Positions 57,201-64,000 of a DNA stretch of 64,000 bases are shown piece after piece (the first letter of the stretch is position 1; the number at the start of each line of letters is the position of its first letter). The notes beneath the pieces are model-generated. The model saw only the letters and a program-made list of their open reading frames with translations. It searched no databases and had not been told where the DNA came from. Source of the stretch: Golubevia sp. BC0850 (taxonomy: Eukaryota > Basidiomycota > Exobasidiomycetes > Golubeviales > Golubeviaceae); assembly GCA_012976225.1 (NCBI GenBank), contig JAAVVG010000021.1:62001-126000 (forward strand), written 5' to 3'. The translations under genes were made by a program, and so were the position numbers.

Positions 57201-60200
57201 CGTTCGAGGACGAAGAGGATTGAGTAGACTTGGTCTTGCTTGAAGCCTTTCCTTTCGCTTTTCCTTTCGAAATCTCCTTCTCTTTCTTCTCTCCAGCTTC
57301 CTTGTCTCCAGCTTCCTTACCGGATGAATCTTCAGGCATCTTGGGGACGCTGCTTGCAGTTCCTTCGCAAGCTTGCTTGAGATCGAGAATGATGGCTCTT
57401 TCGATCTCGACGAAAGCAGCTAGATCCGCGGGGTCGGCTTGAGCTAGAGTTTGAGCCATCCCATCGAAGAGAGCTGTCGTTAAGAAGGTGAGGTGTCGTG
57501 TCGAAGTTCCAACTGGGAATGGCATCTCTCTGCCTAGCTCGAACTCGAACGAGTGTCTGGCTAGGTTCAACAAGAACGCTGTGGCTTCCTGCTGTAGATC
57601 CTCTCCTCTGGTAGCTTCGAAGAGACCTCTGATAACCAGCTCCAACTGACCAGTTCGTTCAGCGTCCGAGTTGGGAGCGACAGCTGTTCCTAGAAGACTT
57701 GCGTTGGAAGAGCTTGAGATGGTAGAAGAAGAGACCACAGTCTCCATGAGGATAGCAGCAGCCGCGCTCAAGAGCTCGAAGGCGTGTTGGCGATAGTAGA
57801 TGTCGCTCCTCTTAATGTTGGCTAGAGCTACTTCGATGATTGGAGCTAGAGGCATGTTCTGCTGCTTTCCTTCCAGAGTCATCGTCCAGACCTGTTCCTT
57901 GTTGTTGGGTCCTTGCTGAATCCAGTTGAGCTTCGGTGGATCTTGAAGTCCTCTTCTATTCCTTCCTCCCATTTTACCCAAGATTCGCATCGTGGTGTGA
58001 GAGTGTTGATGATTGTGAGGTAGAGGAGCGAGATGAGACCAGAGAGCTGCCATGATATCGCTGGAGTAAGGAGCCATGATTGGGTCCAAGAATTCCTGGG
58101 TGAGGTTGTCGATGCACAGCTCGAGGGTGCGAAGACCTTGAGATACGAGTTCGGGAGAGGATCTGGACTGAAGAGCTAGGACTAGAGGTCTCATCAGATA
58201 TCCGAGGTAGGGAAGTAGGACGTTGAGTCGGACTGGGACTGTCAAGCAAAGATCTACGAATAGTTCTCTCCTGGCTGCGGTAGAGGAGGAGGCTCCTGAT
58301 ACCGAAGCTTCCATTGCACTCTCGGCTGAGGCCAGTAGGGCGTTGAGATTCTCCAAAAGGACCGGTAGAAGAGGAAGAACGTCTTCGTAGAGCAGTTCAA
58401 ATTTCCCACCTCCTATGCTACGGAAGAGAGCTCGAAGTAGCAGGAAGTAGTTGGTTGGCTCCTGAGCTGCAGCGGCGAGCCTGATCGAAGTCATGATGAG
58501 ATGACTAAGATGCGGCTGAAGAACCGCCTCGTTCTCATCCGGGAAGATCGTCACAGCCATGAACGACATCTTGAAGAGTCGTAGGCTCACGTTGACGTGC
58601 TTCTTGTCCAGCTCTCCGAGCTTCGATAGATGATCGGTAGCCACCAGAAAGCGAAGAAGGATGGTAACGAATCTGCTAGAAGTTGCATCGTTGGATAAGA
58701 GGTTCTGAGCGATTCCCAGCAAGCTGTGGTTCTGCTTTGTGGCTTCGAAGAGGAACGGAAGATGCTGACTGAAGACTTCATGAAAGGTCTGAGGAGGGGC
58801 GTCTGTGAGGAGGTTCGTGAAGTTGTCCAAAATGTCCTTTTCCTCCCTAGCATCCCTTCCATCGTGAAGAGACCAGCACTTGACGACGTTGACAAAGAGC
58901 CTTCCCATCAGTTCTCCGTCCGGCGGCATCGCTCCTCTAGATCTGAGATGAGTAAGAAGAGACTTGAAACCTAAGAGAATGTTTCTGAAGAGGAATCTGG
59001 CATCTTTCAGGAGGTCCGAGACTGGATCTGAAAGGACAGCAGCGGCTTGGATTGGCTTGGCTCTTTCGATGGCAACAGAGTCCACTGCCATGGCCACCTT
59101 CTTCTCTTCTTCCATCTTCTTCTCTGAATTCAACGAGGTAGATGAGAGACCGGATGGATCAGAAGTAGAAGGGGCAGAGGAAGAGCTTGCCTCTTTTTCC
59201 CTGGCTTTCTCTTCCCTTTCGTGCCGATGTTGAGCCCTTGCATTCTCGATGTCCTCTCTCAGCCTAGCCAGACTTCCAGTCTTCTCGACGAAAGCGTTCA
59301 TCATGGTTCTAAGTAGAGCTGCCGCTTGATCTGGAGTTTGCTTGTCCTTAGGAACCTCGAACTTGTTGCAGATTGTATCGACCAAATTGAGCAGCAACTT
59401 GACGCACATGGTTTGAATACTTGGAGCTATCGTCGTATCATGAAGGATTTGAGTATGCATAGCTACGACTCTCTCCAGTTGAGTTGGGTTGAGTTCGTTC
59501 CTGACGTGATGGACTAGATCTGCAAGCATGCTGATGGCTAGAGGTCGATGAGTCTCGTAGGATGTGACTCCAGTTCCGACTAGAATGTTGACCCTCTTGT
59601 CCAACAAGGTATCCAATTGACTGACGAAAGTGGCTCTGAAGTCCGTTCCCAAGAGATGCCTGATAGCGACTAGAAGTTCCTTTCTCGTTCCAGCAGCTTC
59701 CGGAGGGCAGTCCTTGAGCAACCTGACACTGACGACTGGCAGTATGTTGGCGTGAGGTCTCATGACAGAAGCAGAGCCTCTGATGACGTAGGCTAAGAAA
59801 CTCATGCTCTTGACTTGAGCTACGACCATGTCTGTAAAGACGGACCTGTTCTTAAATGCGATGCTTGGAGCCACTCCGACGAAGAGCTCGCCTTTGGCAG
59901 CTGCTTGAGCGTGAGCTTCCGCTTGAGGTGCTGCTTCCAGAAGAAGACACTGTTGAACTATCATGGGTACGAAGAGCTGAAGAGCTGCAGGTACGATCGA
60001 TCGATAGGACTGAAAGATGAGAACCACTGCGATCGGACATTCGGTTAAGACCTTGAACGAGTTCAAACTCTTTACCAGAGTCTTGGGACCAGAACCTGCC
60101 GCTCCAGCAGCAAGAGGACCTTCGCTACCAGCTGCTGATTCTCCAGCTGGAGAAGGAGCTGCCATAGGAGAGTCGGAAGACTGTCGAAAATTGGGAGAAA

Positions 60201-61207
60201 CGTTGAGTTGATTTGGAAAGAGGAGATCATTTTCTTAGAGGAGTAGTAGCTCACCTGTCCATTTCCGCTGCCCTCCTTTGCTTCTCCGAAAGCTTCTTTC
60301 ACAGTGTCTTTCATGTTGGTGTAAAGAGTCTGAACCAGAGTTAGGAAAGGTTGGACGTGCTCCTCCAAGACTGCCTTATGATTTCTGTGAAGATCGATGA
60401 TGATCTTGAGAGCTTGAACAGCGTTCTCCTCGTTGTCTGATCTGACGACTTCCAGCATGCAAACCATCAAAGACGAAGCTAAAGGTCTGACAGCTTCAGA
60501 AGCATAGAGGCGATGAAGCGTTTCCAGAAGGATGTGTCGAAGTTTCTAAGGTGGCGGTTAGAGGAGAGGAAGGAAAGTGCGTCAGCCTTGAATGACGACT
60601 CGTGATCTCTCCCTGTTTTGACTGCTTGATTGTTACACCTTATATCTACTCACATGTTCCGGACTTTCAGATGTGAAGGCGTAAGGAGTTGAAGATAGCA
60701 GAGATGAGTAGGCAGGCACTATCGAACGTAGAAACCGCGGATAGTCTCCACTGCTATAGTAGGACTCCACCAAGTCCTTGATTTCGGTGGCAGCCGAAAT
60801 CTTCGCTTTGCGATCTGAAGAGCGAAGGAAGAGGGGGAGAGGGGGGTAAAGAGAACGCGAGAGAGAGAGAGAGATGGCAAGAGATGGTGGTGGGAGTGGA
60901 TTAGATTCCCTTCTCGACTAGGGCATGCCCTCAACTGAGCTACCTAGACTTTATAGATTTCATCAATAACAATCCAATCTCCCGTTTGATAGGGATGAAC
61001 TGGAATGAGGAGGAGAGGAAGGCTTTCTTTCCACCTGAACGTCACCTCACCATCACCACCTGTCTCCCTTCAGGTATCTCCTGCCCATCATCGCAAGACA
61101 TATCTTCACTTACCTGTTTTTGAATCATTTAGCCTTGCAACTAGAGCGTCTGGATCTGGTAGGCTACTCTTTGAGTTTGTGGTGGTTGAGGTGGGTGAAG
61201 CAGCCAT
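48282..61207 (-). CDS. TRA1: TRA1, PIKK-family scaffold pseudokinase of SAGA and NuA4
   Basis: Exons 61207..61114, 60814..60654, 60545..60255, 60180..55664, 55558..53110, 53011..50414, 50298..48574, 48475..48392 and 48308..48282 give 3981 residues. The protein is almost entirely HEAT/TPR-like helices, for example IKDLVESYYSSGDYPRFLRS near the N-terminus. It then has a FAT region and a PI3K-like domain (APTVRLIDYDSCFVSLQDIY, SSRLPNRIHISRSSGQVTM, SINIQNFIGPIGIEG) lacking the catalytic DxxxxN and DFG motifs, as in all Tra1/TRRAP proteins. The FATC end is NPVKLAQQDPIWAPWL. Tra1 is the activator-binding surface of the SAGA and NuA4 acetyltransferase complexes in the nucleus. A strongly charged Lys/Glu-rich insert (about residues 1283-1365) and a second acidic insert downstream seem lineage-specific. 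Intron 1 (299 bases) carries a tRNA-like relic. Confidence 0.97.
60895..60955 (-). other. tRNA-like relic inside TRA1 intron 1
   Basis: Read on the minus strand, the segment has TAGCTCAGTTGAGGGCA, close to a tRNA A box, and about 35 bases later GGGAATCTAATCC, a poor match to a B box. A CCCT/AGGG hairpin lies between them where an anticodon arm would be. The acceptor stem does not pair and the T arm is broken, so no working tRNA is claimed. It may be a decayed tRNA gene or coincidence. Confidence 0.3.
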
Positions 61208-61425
61208 GACGATGGCGCTACTTGGGTTGGTTTCAACTCTCCAGCTGATGAGTGAATTGCTGTTAAGATGATCGATTCAAGGTTGATGTAGGGAGGATTA
61301 GATAGGAGAAAGAGGGTGGATGGCTGGATGGAATGGGGAGTGAGATCCAAGAGAAGAAAAGCCTTCCTTGACCAAAACCTACACCAAATCTCATACTCAA
61401 TTCTGCCTCACTATTCTCAGTCAGA
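61208..61425. promoter_or_regulatory. Bidirectional promoter between TRA1 and the SQR-mL58 gene
   Basis: Only 218 bases separate the TRA1 start (-) from the SQR start (+). Both promoters and leaders must lie here or overlap. No defined motif was recognised. Confidence 0.55.
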
Positions 61426-63733
61426 ATGACAGTGATTAGTAGAATTGTTCCAATCTGTAGATCTTCAGCTTCCAAAGGAGCTCTCTCTTGTCTTAGTCGC
61501 TCTACTGGCAGCTCAGTGGTGGCTTTAACTTCTTCCTCCTCTTCCTTTGCAACAGTCACTTCTCATCCATCTCATCCTTCAAATCCTCCAACTCCTCCTG
61601 CTACCACCTCAACAAACTCAAATTCTTCCTCTTCCTCTACCTCTCAGTCAAAATCATCTCACAAAGTTCTGATCGTTGGAGGTGGAGCTGCAGGTCAATC
61701 CATCTCTCATCAACTTTTAAGATCCAATAAATTCTCTCCTCAAGATGTCGCAATCGTTGACCCTTCAGCTACTCACGATTATCAACCAGGATGGACTTTA
61801 GTTGGTGGAGGTTTGAAGAACAAGGAAGATTTGAGGAAAGATATGAAAGATCTCATTGGGGATCAAATCAAATGGTATCGAGAATCAGTTGAATCCTTTC
61901 AGCCAGAATCTAACTCCTTGACTACAAAAGAGGGTAGCACAATCAGCTATGATCAATTGGTAGTTTGTCCAGGTCTTCATGTTAACTTCGCTGGAATCAA
62001 GGGACTGGAATCTGCTCTTAAGGAGAATGAGAAGAGTGGGGTGTCGAGTATCTATGGCTATGTGAGTTCTTCATCCTTCGATTGCATAGAGTACATGCGT
62101 GAGAAATGGAGTGATAAAAGGGTCAAAATTCGATGGAATAGCTTGTGGAGAAGGGAGGCTTCGAGCGAGCTCTTAACACCGAGATTGACTCTCTGACTTC
62201 TAACTTCCTTTCTCCAACAGGACACTTGTTCCAATCTCTACCCACAAATCAATGCTCTCAAGTCTGGAAAAGCAATCTTTACCCAACCAGCTGGAGTGGT
62301 GAAATGTGCAGGAGCCCCTCAAAAAGCAATGTGGTTAGCTTTAGATCACTGGAAACAAGAAGGTCAATTCAAGCGTTCAGATTCTTCTACCTCTTCAACT
62401 GGAGTCGAAATCACTTTCGCAACTGGAATGCCATCTATGTTTTCTGTACCAAAATACTCCGACATTCTCAATTCTCTACGTCAAGAAAGAGGAGTCACAG
62501 GACTTTTCCAACACAATTTAACTTCAATCGATTCATCAAAAAAGGTAGCCACTTTCTCCAAATTAGACGACAAGACTGAAGTTTATTTAGATTACGATCT
62601 TCTACATGTGACACCACCTATGAAAGCTTATTCTTTTGTCGCAGAATCTCCTCTAGCTGATAAAGCTTCAGGTTTCGTAGATGTCTCTCAAGCTACTACT
62701 CAACACAACAAATATCCAAACGTTTGGAGTATTGGTGATTCTTCAAGTTTGGCAACTAGTAAAACTGCAGCTGCCGTCACTGCCGAAGCCCCAGTCTTAG
62801 TTGGAAATTTATTGGCAAAGATGGAGGGAAGGAATTTCGAAGAGGAATATGATGGTTATACAAGTTGTCCTCTTTTGACTGAGTATGGAAAGGTTTTGTT
62901 AGCTGAATTCACTTATGGTGGTGTTCCAAAAGAAACGTGGGTGAAAGTCGAAAAGCCTAATTGTGTTTTCATTCCAAGTACTGACGTCTCTCTTCTTCAT
63001 TCATCTCTACAGCTTCACTCCTCTTGGGCTAGACCAATCTGTTCCTCGAAGAGCTTTCTACCATCTCAAGAAGGACTTCTTCCCTTGGATTTACTACAAC
63101 TCCATGGTCAAAGGTACCTGGGCCGGACCAAAAGGTTTCCTCTCTGCTCCATCTACTTCCAGAAGTCTATCAACCTATACCAGACCAACCATCTCTTCTT
63201 CATCCTCAAACAAAGCCAGAAACTTCTCCACAAGTTCAATCGCTTCTCGTAATTCACCTTCAAGAAGACCTAGAGATCCACTTCAAACCGATTCTTCAGC
63301 TCAAAGGGCGACCTTAGAAGATGGAAGTTTCTTCATCTCAAGGCCACCTCCAACAGTACCATCTAATGAATCAACTGTCTTTTCAGCCCATCCATTCCTG
63401 TCCAACAACCAGAATACCGAAGTCTCAAGTTCATCAAGTTTCCTTCCTCCACCTCTAAAATCAAGAACCAGAAAAGTCTCAAGAACTATACGTAATGACC
63501 TTTCGTCGGAAGAGATCTCAAAACTTCAAGCTTTCAGAGAAACTGGTGCTTCTGTTAATGAAACTGCTAGAGAATTCAATTGCTCTAGTGCCTTTGTTAG
63601 CATCGTTGCTCCTGATCAGAGTGGGAAAGCTGGGGAATTGGAAAAGTTGAGACAAGCGGAGGAAAAATCTACTTGGGGTTGGAACAAGAGAGTTTCGAGA
63701 GAACTCAGAGGTGCTAGGAAAGAACAGTGGTGA
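61426..63733 (+). CDS. Sulfide:quinone oxidoreductase fused to mL58/MRPL20-like mitoribosomal protein
   Basis: Exons 61426..62061, 62221..62936 and 63013..63733 give 690 residues. An Arg/Ser-rich presequence (MTVISRIVPICRSSASKG) precedes the FAD-binding KVLIVGGGAAGQSI (80-93). SQR landmarks follow: HDYQPGWTLVGGGL, VKCAGAPQKAMWL with C241, VWSIGDSSSL and YTSCPLLTEYGK with C428, the two cysteines that carry sulfur in SQOR. The enzyme normally ends near FYHLKKDFFPWIYYNSMVKG / TWAGPKGF (residue 493). Here the frame continues without a stop through a Ser/Thr/Arg segment (494-531) containing RNFSTSS. It then enters a domain with FLPPPLKSR, LSSEEISKLQAFRETGASV and ETAREFNCSSAFVSIVAPD, resembling fungal mL58 (Mrpl20, large mitoribosomal subunit). 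It ends GARKEQW. Exon 2 ends at a GTGGGT donor, giving KETFTPLG as in SQRs. A single precursor cleaved after import is the likely outcome. Confidence 0.85.
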
Positions 63734-64000
63734 TCTGCTTGCTTGACTCTAGATGTCTCTCTTCCCATAGAATGTAGCTTTCTTACAATGAATTCCTTTG
63801 CACTATCATCAATTCCTTATCTTTCTTCACTGAAAATCAAAGCTTCGACTCGGCATCGCCATTTACTCTCTGACTTCACTCTGCTCTCTTGCTCTCTTTC
63901 TGTTCACGCGTAGGAAGGTATTTATTTGAAGGAAAGATCATACATAATGAGACATGGGGAATAAGTTACAAATTTGACCCGAAGAACAAAGCGAAGCTCT
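63734..64000. other. 3' flank of the SQR-mL58 gene
   Basis: The last 267 bases contain no ORF or motif I can support. They presumably hold the 3' UTR. Confidence 0.5.

Noticed and set aside
1-64000. Mobile or virus-like elements
   Set aside because: No reverse transcriptase, integrase, transposase or capsid motifs and no long terminal or inverted repeats were noticed on either strand.

Overview
The window is 64 kb of a nuclear fungal chromosome, most likely from a basidiomycete and possibly Pucciniomycotina. The lineage is an inference from gene structure and protein style, not from a database search. Almost every gene is broken by short spliceosomal introns, mostly 60-110 bases, with GTGAGT-type donors and CAG/TAG acceptors. 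Genes are densely packed on both strands. I saw no mobile element, virus-like element, CRISPR array, rRNA or intact tRNA.

Layout. 1-4.2 kb: the 3' end of an HSDL2-like short-chain dehydrogenase and a secreted pepsin-type protease. 4.2-10.4 kb: VPS8 (CORVET tethering complex). 10.6-15.4 kb (-): SET1 (COMPASS H3K4 methyltransferase). 17.1-21.4 kb: GCV2, mitochondrial glycine decarboxylase. 22.3-25.8 kb (-): a long protein with a divergent kinase domain. 26.3-28.4 kb (-): SNF12/SMARCD (SWI/SNF). 28.6-29.0 kb (-): a 91-residue membrane protein. 30.4-31.7 kb: NFU1 (mitochondrial Fe-S carrier). 32.1-36.5 kb: a very large cation/Ca2+ exchanger. 36.7-38.7 kb: an aquaglyceroporin. 39.3-40.1 kb (-): a cysteine-containing secreted-type protein whose first exon I could not place. 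41.3-42.1 kb (-): a CPYC glutaredoxin, divergent from a CMD/AhpD-like gene at 42.3-43.4 kb. 43.6-45.6 kb (-): an unassigned seven-transmembrane protein. 46.1-47.8 kb (-): a YqjM-type old yellow enzyme. 48.3-61.2 kb (-): the giant TRA1 (SAGA/NuA4 scaffold pseudokinase, 3981 aa). 61.4-63.7 kb: a sulfide:quinone oxidoreductase.

The sulfide:quinone oxidoreductase runs without a stop into an mL58/MRPL20-like mitochondrial ribosomal protein. This fusion is the most striking thing in the window. The joint is a Ser/Thr/Arg-rich segment that looks like a second mitochondrial presequence and carries an R-x-F/S-T processing motif. That suggests one precursor is imported and cut into a sulfide-oxidising enzyme and a ribosomal subunit.

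Functional themes are chromatin and transcription (SET1, SNF12, TRA1) and mitochondria (GCV2, NFU1, SQR-mL58). NFU1 supports lipoate synthase, whose product is needed by the glycine cleavage system that GCV2 belongs to. I see no operon-like logic, only the usual head-to-head promoters. Exon coordinates were worked out by hand. For every complete gene below the exon lengths sum to a multiple of three and the junctions keep family motifs in frame.
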